Assembly: GCA_000499405.2 (NCBI GenBank)
Contig: HG738137.1
Coordinates: 1,426,001-1,490,000 of the forward strand
DNA from: Onchocerca volvulus
Taxonomy: Eukaryota; Nematoda; Chromadorea; Rhabditida; Onchocercidae
Reading direction: 5' to 3'
Length of the DNA stretch: 64,000 nt
Position numbers and translations under genes: made by a program
Part shown: positions 12,901 through 26,300 of the stretch, piece by piece
Layout: each line of letters begins with the position of its first letter
Numbering within the stretch: the stretch's first letter is position 1
The notes under the pieces: generated by a model
The model's input: the letters and a program-made list of their open reading frames with translations, nothing else
What the model was told of the DNA's origin: nothing
Databases searched by the model: none

Positions 12901-15900
12901 ACGTATCCTTGATTGTTGTTGGGTAGCACCTAACAAAGTAATTTGATTATTAGTCATTTCCAAATGTGTCATTGTTGACGGGAATTCATCCCATTGAAGC
13001 AATTGGATCATATTGAAACTTGCATTGAGACGTTTAAGATTTTGCAACTCATGAATTGCTCCATTGAAATTTGTCAAATAATTGCCAGATAGATCGAGTT
13101 GACGTAATTTGGGACATTTTGAAAATGCATCTTCAGCTAGATAATCGATTGTATTGAATGAAAGATCAAGTTCGATCAAACGAGGCATATCCGAGAAAAT
13201 ATAGGAATCGATCTGTAGCAAATAAATAGTAATAAATGATTTTAAAGTTTAAATCGATTTTTTTCATATTCAAAAGAAGATTTTTTAAATAACCAAATTT
13301 GCTTGAAAGATTCATTTTCAATTCTCCCTAATCATTTTCAATTTTTCTCTCTTTTTCTCTTCATCAAAAAAGTTCCAGTCTTTTATTGTAGATTGTTTTT
13401 TTCTAAATTCGTTTAAAATTTTTCTTTAAAAAAGAAGAAAAATATTATCAAATACGAAAATTTTTGCAGCATGTTTGTTTGATTCATTTCATTTTAATTT
13501 TTCTTTTTTTTTTTCTTTTTTTCTTACTTTTTTCCAACAAAAACACCATAATTTTGGCGTCAGTAAACTACATTAAAGTTGTTTTTGGGCTAATGGGAAA
13601 AAATCTAAAAAAAAAAAAAAGAAAAAAATTTTTAATCAAAAGAAAAAGATGAGAGAGGAAAGCGGTGGAAATAATGACCGTACATGGGCCGTTAAAATCT
13701 TTTTTTTTTTCTTTTTTTTTTTTGGTGAAAAGTTGATGAGAGGACGAAAAGGGTGACAAGATAGTAGCTGTTAATGGATTGTTCTTTCTTCGTCCAACAG
13801 AAAAAAAAAAACTTTTGACCATGTGAAAAACTCTTTCATCAAATAGAAAAAGATTTATAATATAAAGGATAGAAGAAAGAGGAACGAGGAATATTAGAAA
13901 AAGGAGAAAATTGATGAATTTAAAAATCAAACGAATTAGTTAAATAGAAACAACAGATGGATTTTTCATGATTTTTTCAGCTATAAAGAAAGAATGAGTC
14001 AATATGCTTTGATTTTTGAAATTTAAATTTCAATCATATTTATATAAATAAAAATATAAATGTTGACACAATGTTACATTCAAATAGACTCATGTTACTA
14101 TATAGATTTACCCTTTTTTTTTTACCTATTACACCTGTACAGTTATTTATATAGACTAACTGGACCAGCCACGCAGAGGCCAGTTCAGTTAGTTTAAAAT
14201 AAATTGGACTTTTAAGACTTTTTTAAAGCATTAATCGGAAAAGTAATTTTAAAAAATAAAATAAAAGTTTACCGATGCAAGTTTATTCTTGCGAAAATTC
14301 AGCGTTTGTAAATGAGGCAATTTGTTGAAAAGGAATTTATAGGTTTTGCTGAAAAAAAAGAAAGTAATTTTAAATATTGCAAATTTGAAATAAAATTTCG
14401 AGGTATTTAAATTATATGACAAATCAAGAACTTTTTTTTTTTTTTCTTCTGAAACACTTCATATTTCTTGTCTTCAAGGAAATTAGATAAATTACGATTT
14501 GAATAACATGATAGAAAAGATGCAAATTTATCAAACAAAAAAAAGCATGAAGTATGAACTGATTTGATAACTAAATTATAGAATTGAACTTAGATATATA
14601 ATATGACTAAAATTAAAAATTTAGACGATGAAACGAAAAAATGCGTCTTAAGTTTTATTTCCTCTTATTTTTACATACCCTTAATTTCCAAATTTAAGAT
14701 TTTTTGGATCGTTTAAATTTTACATCATTCAGATGGCTAATTTTTTAAAATTTTTGAAAATTCCAAAATGTCAACTAATTAATTATAAGTCATTTATCAT
14801 ATCATCTGTTTAGTCTGCTTTATCCAGTTCGGTCCCCAACCTTCTGCATTTTTATAGGCTATTGGTTTATTTGAAGGAAAATGAGTGGTTGGTGCCATCT
14901 TGGACTATCTATTCCAGAATGATGAATGATTCTTTTCTTTAGATTGTAGCACTTCGAAATCTTTCGCAAATCACAAATGAATCAAATTCAAGTCATTTCC
15001 GCAAATTGAACGTTATTTTACAACCTAATATCAAACCTATTACAACATGTCTAACAATCATTCATTAAATGATCGCTTGAATGATAAGATCTTCATGATA
15101 AGCTTCAAATATTATCCATACCACTCCTTCTAGGAAATATGGAAGAAAGATACTATAAGACGCAGAAAAAAAAAATAATTCAGGTTATCCTAAGTAGCAG
15201 GGATAGTTATCGATCAGTGATAAGTCGTGTAAACAAAAAATTGTATTAATTTAATGGTTTTTATCTTTTTCTTCAAATTCAACATTTTGCTTCATTATGA
15301 TTTTAAGGATTGTATAATTCAAAAATGATTTTCAATACGCTAAGATGAATTATGGATAGTTTATATTCATAGAATAATCTTATGTATGAGTTGTTTAAGT
15401 AACTTCTTCCTTAGATAATTTTTGGAAATCAGAATTCTATAACTGAGAGAGTTAAAAAAGAAATCAAAATTGAAGAATAGAAATATATTAATTGAAATTA
15501 GGAAATAGAAAATTTGGTAAAAAAAAAGAAAACTGTAATTGTTGAAGAATAAAAATTTCGAATAATCGAGAATATTTGACGAATGAATGATCTAAATGAA
15601 ACCTGATCTGATTGTTCGATAGATCGAGATATCGAAGTTTGAATAAACGTCCCAATGCCAATGGTACTTCGATCAGTAAATTTTTGCCAAGATGTAATTC
15701 CTGTAGCTTTGGTGTTGCTTCAAATGTACCCATATCCACTTGATAGATTGAATTATTGAGAAGATACAGATGAGTTAGGCTTACTAGGCCTAGCAAATTA
15801 TCTTCTTCAATTTCTGCTATTCGATTAGAACTAAGATCGAGCTGAAATTAATTTCATTTTAATTAAATTAATTTCTTGAATTTTTTTCCAATTTTACTTT

Positions 15901-18900
15901 ACATTGCTTGAAACATACTATTTGTAGTCATAACAAAATTTTTGTATTATTTTTGTAATTATTCATCAAAATTTAAGCTCCATTTACTTAAATTTTATCA
16001 TTCCCAAATATCATATTTTCAAAATATCGATCTTCTTTACAATTCATTATTGCAAGGATATATTGCTGAATTACCATTTTTCGAAATGTTTTTTACTTTC
16101 ATTGTTATTGTATTTTTTTAATGTTTTTAATAATTAACAGACAATGAATTATTCAAATTATTTTCAGAAAATTTCGAAATTTTTCTTAAAATTTTTGCTC
16201 TAAAAAGATTTTCTATTTATTAAATTTAGCAATTTATTGATCTTTTTTTTCGCCAAAAGTTTTCAGTTTTTTTTTTTACCTATTTTTTTACTGGATAAAT
16301 TTGAAAATTTTTTCAAGGTTATTATTTTTCTCGCAATTGTTCTCGAACAATTTTAAAAATAAAAAATTCCTTCTTTTCATTTCATTCGATGAAAATTGCA
16401 AAAAATATAATTTAGCTTTTATAATTGATGAAGAAAAAATTCTTTTTTTTTTTAAATGCCAAAACTTTTCACTCTTTCCATTAAACTTTTGTTAATTGAT
16501 TTGAGAGATGAGGAAAAGGGATAGATATGATGTTATTGATGCATGAATTATTATCGAATGCCTAATAATATTTGATGACATATCCAAATTAGATGTAAAT
16601 TGTAATAATAGAGGGAATAAAATGAAAATAAAAGTTGTGGACAGATCGATGAATTGAAGAAATGGACGAGAAAGTTTGATTAGGTTTGATTAGATCATCA
16701 CTTTGTATGATCCACAATGTCCAATACTTTCTGAATTTACAATATTCGCTGAATATAACCTTGAATATTATATTATATAAATTCAATAACATACAACACA
16801 TTGTTATTATTTATTATATTATATCGAAGAGTTAATATCATGTGTAATATAGCAAATTATTACATGGAAAATGAATAAAAATATTTTGAAAAAATTAAAA
16901 TCAATTTATATTATTTAAATATATTTTTAAAATTTTATCAATTCATGATAAAAATTTGTATACTATAATATTATATATGTTTTTTTCTTTTTTTTTTTTG
17001 ATGTAATTTATAAATATGAAATTTTAAATGAGAATGGATTTCAAAAAAGAGAAAAAAAAAGAATAAATCTAACAATTATTATTAAATCTCATATGACCCA
17101 AAATCAGAATCCTATGAGAATTGTTACCGTATCCGATTATTTATTACTTTATATGAAATTCTCATGTAAACAACCCCTAAGTAGGTGTAATAATGTGTAA
17201 CACTGGGTTGAAGTATATTATTAAAATAGTAATCATATGGAGGAGAAGATATCCATTATTGAAATATTTTCAATAATATATTCTTAAGCTGGATTCCGAC
17301 CATTTTATAAGCCTCTTTTCCGGATTCATAATTCATTCATTTTCCGGGAGGACAAAATACAGATGCTCATAATCCTTTTTATCTCATGCTTAACCAGGAA
17401 TATTAAATATATTGGAAATGAAAAATGGAAGAAATATTTTAATTTATGAATTAAGTTATATCAATTATCGATTAATTTAATCAATGTTTAGACTAATATT
17501 GGAAGTAATATACTTGATTACATATGATAAAAAATGCATATTTATATATATTTGTTCTTAATTAATCTTATCAGCATTTTTGTTTTTTCAATTCTTTTGA
17601 ATGCAATAAAAGATTTGGACATAGCAGTGATAAAGATATATTTGAAAAAGGAAATCGTACTAATGCAAATATTTGTCGAATCTTACTTAATTTAGAATTT
17701 GATTACTTGATATTATGATTCAGAATTCAAGCAGTGAGATTTTCATATTTTGATACAGAATAACCGATCGATTTGCATCAATGGTAATAGATATCAAAAT
17801 TTGATCAATAAATATCATAGCTATAATTTTTTTCCCTATTTGCTTTTTTTTTAAATCTTAATGCCTTTTTCTTCCAGTCATTAGCATCTCACGAATACCT
17901 TTTAAAGTTTTCTAACTTTATCGAATATATACAAAAAAAGGCTTATATTAAATAATTTTAGAAAAATTTAGATAAGATTCTAAACAAATTTAGACAAAAC
18001 TCGTCGAATTGCTGTACATTCGATATGCTAGTCATAGTTTTAATCCAAAGAAATGTAAATAACTTAAATTAAATTATTAGCTCAATTATTTTCACAAACA
18101 TCTTTTATTTTTCAGAAAGTAAAAGTGAATAAATTAAATATTTAAAATATTTGGGTAAAATTTAAAATTATTATATTAAAAAAATTGATGAAATTTTTCG
18201 TTTATATTATTAATTTGTTAACTTAATAATTCGTTATTGTTTTTTCTCTTGCCTTTGCTAATTAAATAACCTAAACATAATTAGTTATCCATAAATTTCT
18301 TCTTTTAAATTCAAATTTATAATCTTTCCTAACACTTTGATTTTAACAATTCATTCTTTTTTTTTTTCACAATTTAAATAGTACGCTATTCAATTCTTTC
18401 TTTTTACTTGTTTTTTTCTTTGTTTCTTTCTTTTTTTTTCAACTTTTTTTCATATTCAAAAAATTTAAACAAAAGAGAAAAAATACGGAAAAAAATAATT
18501 AATTTTCCTTGTATGATAGAAATATATTTGAATAGGTGATTGCTCAACTGTCATCGGTTTGTGTACATTTGATGTCCAAAAAAAGACAAGCAAACAACAA
18601 AATGGTCTTTCTTATTTTTATTTTTTTTTTTTTATTTTAAAACTTTGAATAGTGAAAATGCAGAATAATAAGTTGAATGTTTCTTCTTGTACTCCATTTT
18701 TTCATAAATTTATGTTATGCAATGGAAATATTGTTAAGTAAATTAAATTCGAGGAAAAAAGAAAATGCAAACTCAGAAATAATAATACTAATATGATGTG
18801 TACATGATGATTTGTTTAATTTTAAAATACGACTATTTTTAATTTTGATAACAAATAAGCAAAAATGAAACAATAAAAATTGCTTGTAAATTAGGTTTTT

Positions 18901-21900
18901 TAATTAATTTTTCGAGTTTTTGAGTTTGATTACAAATTCTAAAATTATTTTATTTTCACAGATTGAAAAATTCTTTTTTTTTTTATTTTTTTAGTTTTAA
19001 TAGGTGATTTGAATGATCTTATTCATAATTAACTGTAAGATTTAATTGATCGAATAAATTTCTAGGTTTGGAAAATTTTTTAGGCAAATTGTACTTCCTA
19101 TTTCTACTGACTTAAAAATCTAGAATAAATTTGTGATAATTTTAGCTTTGAATTTTATTTCAAATTCAAATTTACATTGATTTTAACCGTTCTTGATCTT
19201 TCATTTTAAATGAATGAAGAAATGGAAGAATTATTGGAGGACATATACATTAACCACCAAAAAAAAAAAAAAAAAAGACAATTGTTTAGATTTCTAAACT
19301 GATTAATTGCGAGCATGTTGATGATTCTTATAGCTTTTCGAGAGGAGTAGAAGATTTCTTTTCTTTCCGAAAAAAAAAAAAGAGTACAAGGTTAAGCGAA
19401 GTTAATTTTTGATTTATTTTAAAATCTTATTGCTTACGGACATAGATATTTCAAATTTTTCGGGGACGAAGAGCAAGACAGATAATTTCCTTTTTTTTTT
19501 TTTTTTCACTGTTCAAACCGAAACGGACAAAAATGATTTTAAATTATCTAAATTGATGTTCCAGCAATTTTTTTTTGTCTAAATATGATAGAAAATGAAT
19601 TAAATAGAAGATAAAACGATTATGCTAATAATAAAATAGATTAGATAATTGAACAAATAAATGACGAAAATTTGCTAATCAAAAAAAAACGCAACAGTAT
19701 ATTTAGAAAAATGTAAAATTATTGAACTTACCGTTAATAAATTTGAATAATTCTGGAAGAATGAAGGTTCTAGTTGTGTAATTCGATTATAACTGAGGAA
19801 AAAATGTTGCAATTGTTGTGAACTGCTTGCAAATAGATTTTCGGGAATAAATTCAAATCGATTTTGACTAAGATCAATAGTTTGCAATGTTGAACTTGCA
19901 ACAGGAAATGGAGTATTTGCATCGATAGCATTTCCACTAAGATTCAAAAATAATAAATTTGGCAAATTAGCTATTGTTGCCGGAATAATACTTAGACGAT
20001 TCCAAGAAACATCCAGGTGGATTAATGTTTCTGAAAAATAAACGAAAAAAAAGTATTTGATTTATTTATTCATTAATTTTCTTTTCTATTTATCAACTTT
20101 TTTCATTTCATCGTTTCTCTTATAATTTATTCATTTCCTCATTTGTTCCGTAAAATTTATCTTTATTTGCCTCCATATTAATTTTGCTTATCTAATTACT
20201 AACTTATAAATTATTCAGGTCATAATTTTTCATCTCTTTATTCTTTTATTTATTATTATAAAATTTTAATTCATTTTTTTTCGTCTAAATAATTGTTTTT
20301 TTTTTTTGCTAATTCTTCGTTTATCTCATTTCTGAAATTATCATTTATTTCCTCTTTATTGGTTGTTAATTCGTTTCTATTCACAAAGTTATTTTAATAG
20401 TTAATCAATTTAGATTTTTAAAATGAAAAGATCGATATCGTATTCTCGATTGATCATTAATCAAGGTCATTTATCAATGTACAGCTTTAAATTATTATTA
20501 TTAAATATACGATTACTTATATTCGTATTTATTTATTACGCAAATTTAATTATTTCAAAAAAAGATGCCCATACCTGGCATAACCGGTAATTCTTCAATA
20601 TTATTATTTCCGATATGTAATTGTTGTAATAATGCGCAAGTTTTCAATGCATTACGGTTAATTAGATTAATTTGATTATTAGTTAATAGAAGTTGTCGTA
20701 TTGCAACAAGTTGTGTTAAATCATTGTCACCAATCGATCGAATTTGATTATAACTTAGGTCGATGATTATAAGTTGCTCCGCTCTGTTATTACATTTGAA
20801 TTGTGAATTATCACTGTTATCAATGTTAACATCAGCATTGGCACCTAAACGTGCACTTCGTAACCAATTATGTGAAACATTTATGACCTGTAAAAAAGAA
20901 AGAAACAGTTCAAAAAACTTTTGTTTTATTTTCGCTAGATAAGTGAAAAGAAAAAAATTTAAATAATTAGTGTTTTAATGTGAAAAAAAAGTTAAATTAG
21001 GTTAAATTAAGTTAAATTAGCTAAACTATATGTGCTTTAAAAGATGATTATGTAAATAAATAAATAGATAAAACTTTGAATAACTAGTGATTTTGTAAGC
21101 AAATAAGTACGACTGAGGAATAAGTTAAATTAAATAAACTAATGATGTGCTTAAAAAAAAAAGTAAATATATAAGTTAATAAATAAATAAGCGAAAAAAT
21201 ACATGAATAATTAGAATATCAGAAAAGATAAACTGATAAATAAATGTACAAAAAGTAAATCATACATTTGTATTTTTTACAAATTATTTTTACGAAAACA
21301 AAAAAACCGATTTTTTTTTTGTACATTTTCAAGCATTATCCAATCAGTATTTCATACAAAAAATAATTCATTGCTTGCTTGTTTACTTGTTTTATTATTA
21401 TTATTACCTGAATATAAGGACTATCACAGAGTAATGAATTAGGTAAAGTTTCCAAATTACAATCCACAATAGTAAGTTTTTCCAATCGATTATTGCCATG
21501 GAAAAATTCATTCGGTAATATTAGCTTTTCATTTGGTACATTTAATTGATTAAAATATATTGATCGTAAATTATTGAGATTATGTAGCAGAGAATTCGGA
21601 AAAGCATGTGTCCGGCATTTCTGAAATTGGAAAGAATTTGTAATAATTTAATAACTAAATTTAATTTGTGATAATACTTATTATAAGAAATTTCCATTTC
21701 GCATTTTTCAATTTCAATTAGAAATTTCAATTTCGTAAAAATTTTTTCTTTGTTCATCGATCAATTCATATTATCATCTCTTTGTTTGTTTCTTTTTTTT
21801 TTTTTTAATTATTTCTTTCGTTTGTTTATTTTATATAGTAATTTATTCTTCTGTTTTACATTTTTTTTATTTATAATTTTAGAAGAATAGTTAATCTTTG

Positions 21901-23317
21901 ATTTAATAATTGAATAGTTAATTTCTTCCCATTTCGAATTTAATAATTTTTTCTGACTCTTTTCTTTTGCATATCTCTAATAAGTTGAAAAAGGAAATGA
22001 CGAGAGTTTTATGAGAGGGAAGGAGAGAGAGAGAGAGGGAGAGAAAGAGAAAGAGAGAAGGAGAAGAAAGAAATGTTACATGTAATTAACCTGAGAAATA
22101 ATTTTTCCTTCATTATGGAAATGATGTTGGATTGGTTGTAGTCAAATGTTAGGGCATTTATCACATTTCTAACAACTACTAATTTGACCTTTGGTCAAAG
22201 CAAAATGTGTAAAATGGACATATCCTTCGAGGAGATTATAAATTTTCTCTCCAATCCTTCTTCATCCTACATCGGTCTACTTGCTTCATTAATTTCCGAT
22301 TACATTAGTAAAATAAATTTCTTGCGGGCAAAATCGGAAGTAAATTTGAAGAACGTTCGTCAAGGAATGGAAAAATGATATTTACAATGAACTAAAAATA
22401 AGAATAAGTAAATAAATATAAAATGAAGAATTTAAATTTAAGTGGAAATAATTAATAAGTAAGTGCAAATAAAAAATAAGTAAGTAATTGTAAATGAAAG
22501 AATAAGTGGAAATAAAATGCAAATGTATTTCTACTTATGAGAATTTAAAACGAAAAAAAATGAATAGTTCAAAGGTTATTCAAATAAATAATTCAGCTTT
22601 TTATCTTTCTCTCTCTCTCTCTCCCTTGTCTTTTTTAAAGAAATTTGAAGAAAGAAAAATGAATGAAAATAAAAATCAAATTGAAAATTTTTTATTTACT
22701 AGAAATTTGAAAGAAAATAATGATTAGTTCAAAGGTTATTCAAAAAATAATTTAGCATTTTCTTTTCATCTTTTCCTTTCTCTTTCTCCTTTTTTTTTCA
22801 TCTTTTAAAAAAATTATTGATCTGCATAATTTTTGATAATTTAAATAATTTCAGTTCTTTTTTTTAGCGTAGTAAATATGCTTATTTTGTTGACGACTTT
22901 TTTTTTTTTGGAAATTGAGAAAGACTCTTTTGAGGTAAATTTTGCAAATTTAACATGTTTATTTCCTGTATTTATGAGAAAGTAGACTGAAAGGAATGAA
23001 ATGATAAATTTTATAATAATATATAAGAGTGGAAATAATTGGAATGATTTATAATAATAATAAGGTTAGCAATTAATGATTATAAGATATAATGGAGGTT
23101 ATGAGAGAATAAAAAGGTAAATAAGGAAGACATATGGAATAGCACTTTGGAAATATTACCTTTAATTTGGGATAACCAAAGTTCACCTAAATAATGAAAG
23201 GTTATTCGGGTTCAATTACAGTAATAGATTGGTATCACTTAAATAGAAAGGTATAATATAATCAGTTGGTATCAGTTAAATAGGGAGATGTGATTTTAAT
23301 CTAAGTGTGTCAAATCT

Positions 23318-23356
<39 letters not shown>

Positions 23357-26300
23357 CGCAAGAAAAGATCCTCCGATTAAGTTTGAATTTTTATTTCAAA
23401 AAACATCTTAATTTTTTTTAATATTTAAGTTTTATTTCAAGTATTTTTTGTGTTTTTCCTTTTTTTTTTTTTTTTGATTTCATCTATAAATTTAAGCTTA
23501 TTTTTTATTTTCTTCAAATTTTAAAGTATCAAAGAAGCTATGATAATAAATAGTTCATCGAAAAAAAAAAAGTAAAATAAAATAATAATCGATAAAATGA
23601 GTGTACCTGTACCCGCAAACTTTGTAAATTTTTAAATCCACTAAATAAATTTTCATCAAAAATAATCGGAATTGCTGAAGAAGAAGAGTCGTCACATTCG
23701 ATACTAAGAGTTTTTGTAATATTTAATGGAAATTGAGCGAATATTTGTTGTTTCCATCTATTGTTGGATGTTGTTGTTGGCCATTTACAACTTATCACGA
23801 AACGATCTTGTTCAGCTACATCGGGGACACAGGTGCATCTTAAAGAAGAAAAATAATAATAATAATTAAATTTAGTAATTAATATTATAAATTTAATCCA
23901 AAAAAAAAAAAAATGTAATATTCGATTGATTGCAACGCATAATTTTACCATTACCAAAAAGAAAATTTGGAAAACACAAAATATTCTATGACTAGAATAA
24001 TGAAATATTGAAAAGAAAATTCATTAAATTCATTTAATGAATATTTTTAAAAATCTTAAACATAAAAATTAATTAATTGGTTTACTTTTTCATTTTCTTC
24101 TCCATTTTTATTTTGTTAACAAATTTTTTAATATACCTTCTTGGGCATTCGAAATAATTTGATGTAATATTTAAAACAGGCTGTACATAGTAATGCAATA
24201 GAATAAGCAGTAGAATATGGAAATTTATTATATTCATGTCCTAATGGATAAGTATTTGAATAATATGTATATATATAGTAAGTAAGCAAGTAAATAAGTA
24301 ATGAAGAGCTCGAGAAATGAACTCTTTCAAATAATTTGTTGTTTTATTTCGACATTTCTTGTTTTTCTTCTACTTTCGTTTCGTTCAAGATGAAATGACC
24401 ATGCTGAAAATAAATAAATAAGAAAAAAGGCCAATAATTAATCTATAATTAAATACATGAAATTGAAGAAAAATTGCTAACTGATGAGTTATTTTTTCTA
24501 ATTGATAATTATTTGATGTCCAATAATATTCAATATTATGTGTAACAAAGTAAAATCGACAATTGTTGTCCAAATAAAATATGACAATATTGATAGATTT
24601 TATCGGATAATTACTATAAAATGGTAAGAATTTTTATAGTTTTTAGAATGGGAAATTTTGAAAAGATAGGACAGACTACTAGTGATCCTTGAAAATGCAA
24701 TAAATTTAATAAATATTTCTGAGAATTGGTTTGATCAATTTAAAAATTTTTTAGATATCGAAAAATTTAAAATAGATGAAATTTTTCATTTTATTTTAAT
24801 GAAAAAATAAAAAAAAAAAAATGAGAGATCAATTTACATGGATATTATCTAATAATCGCTTGTACCATGAAGTAAATTCATAGAAAAGTAAATTTATATA
24901 AATAATATCATGTAATGAAACTGATGATAACACCGTAATTCACACTAATACTTATCTCTTATCAATAAACAAATGATAAGCATGAGAAACTGGACCTAAA
25001 CTCAAAACTGAAACTACTCGACAAATGGAAAGTAATAGATAAGGAATGATTAGTTAACAGTATTGATAAATTAGATAATTGAAAAGAAATGATTCAATAG
25101 GGTTGTGCTACCATTCAACTACTACTATTTGGCAGACATTCGGATTGATGATTTTAAATTTTATGGAAAGAAGAGGCGGGCAGGAGTGATTGTCCTAATT
25201 TAACATTCATTTATTATTAATTAACTGCTTCCATTATTGCTTCTACAACTACCGATACTGGTTTTAGATCGTGAAAAGTTCATAAAATATGCAAAATAAC
25301 TGGGTAAGAAGGAAAGGAGTAAGTTGAAAAATGGAGAGTTAGGTGCTGCTGAAATGAAGGAATTGAAATTTAATTAAATTCGTATTAAGTTATGATATAT
25401 TATGTTGTCTCATTATTTTCGACAAAAAAATACCTCGTTTTTCAGCATTTATGTTTAAATTATCTTTCAAGTCAGGAAAATTTTACGGTTAAATACTAAA
25501 ATATTAATAATTTTTATTTAAATTTTATTAAAATTATATTTTTAACAAATTACTTTGCCAAATTTATTTGAAAATTTTTTAACAATAGATTTAAGGTTCA
25601 AGTTTAATATAATTGCTAGGAAGGTTATTTTGTTTCTAAACAGAAGAAAAAATATCTGATTTTTGAATAAAAGTTCGAAATTATATGTAAATTTAAATTT
25701 GGACATTGTTTGGAAGCATAAAAAAGGAATCAAAAACTTTTCCTGCTTATTAATTGCCTACCCATAATTCGAAGCAAACAACTTCTAGTTTTTCTTTTTA
25801 TATAAAATTTAAAGTTTTATCGATAATTTTATATTCTTTGTTTATTTATATTCCAATGAAAAAGAAAAAAAAAAGGTTATTAGAAGCAATAAAAATTTTA
25901 TAGCGCATAATGGAACTTAATTATCTAATTTTATTCTAATATTTCAACTACTTAGTTTTTTATCCTATCAAAAATGCCATATTTTTTATTCAGCATCACA
26001 TATTATCAATATCTTTTTCTCATTTATTAGAAATGAAATTGAAAAATAAAATAAATATGAATTTGAAATCAATTTTTCTTACATCACTTGTAGAATTCGT
26101 TGGAGTGGAATTATAATATACCATCAATAGATTTCAAATTATTTAATTCATTAAATATAAATCAGTTTATATATGATTGTAATCTAAACGCTCTCTTACC
26201 ATCATCCTTATCATCCATCATTTTACGCCAAAGATGCTTGACTAATTTTGCATAATATATATTCAATCAAAATTTGCAACAAATTGAAATTGAAGTTGTG

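Noticed and set aside
13568..13930. 120-codon open frame, minus strand
   Set aside because: Made of Phe, Leu and Lys from T and A runs. It lies in a tol-1 intron and the flanking tol-1 exons join in phase without it.
14140..14190. Short G+C-richer partial palindrome (CTAACTGG...CCAGTTCAGTTAG), considered as a tRNA
   Set aside because: No cloverleaf, no T-loop consensus and too short. It is at most a weak imperfect hairpin in a tol-1 intron.
22184..22378. 64-codon plus-strand frame in tol-1 intron 2
   Set aside because: No recognised domain, no splice context, antisense to tol-1 intron sequence.
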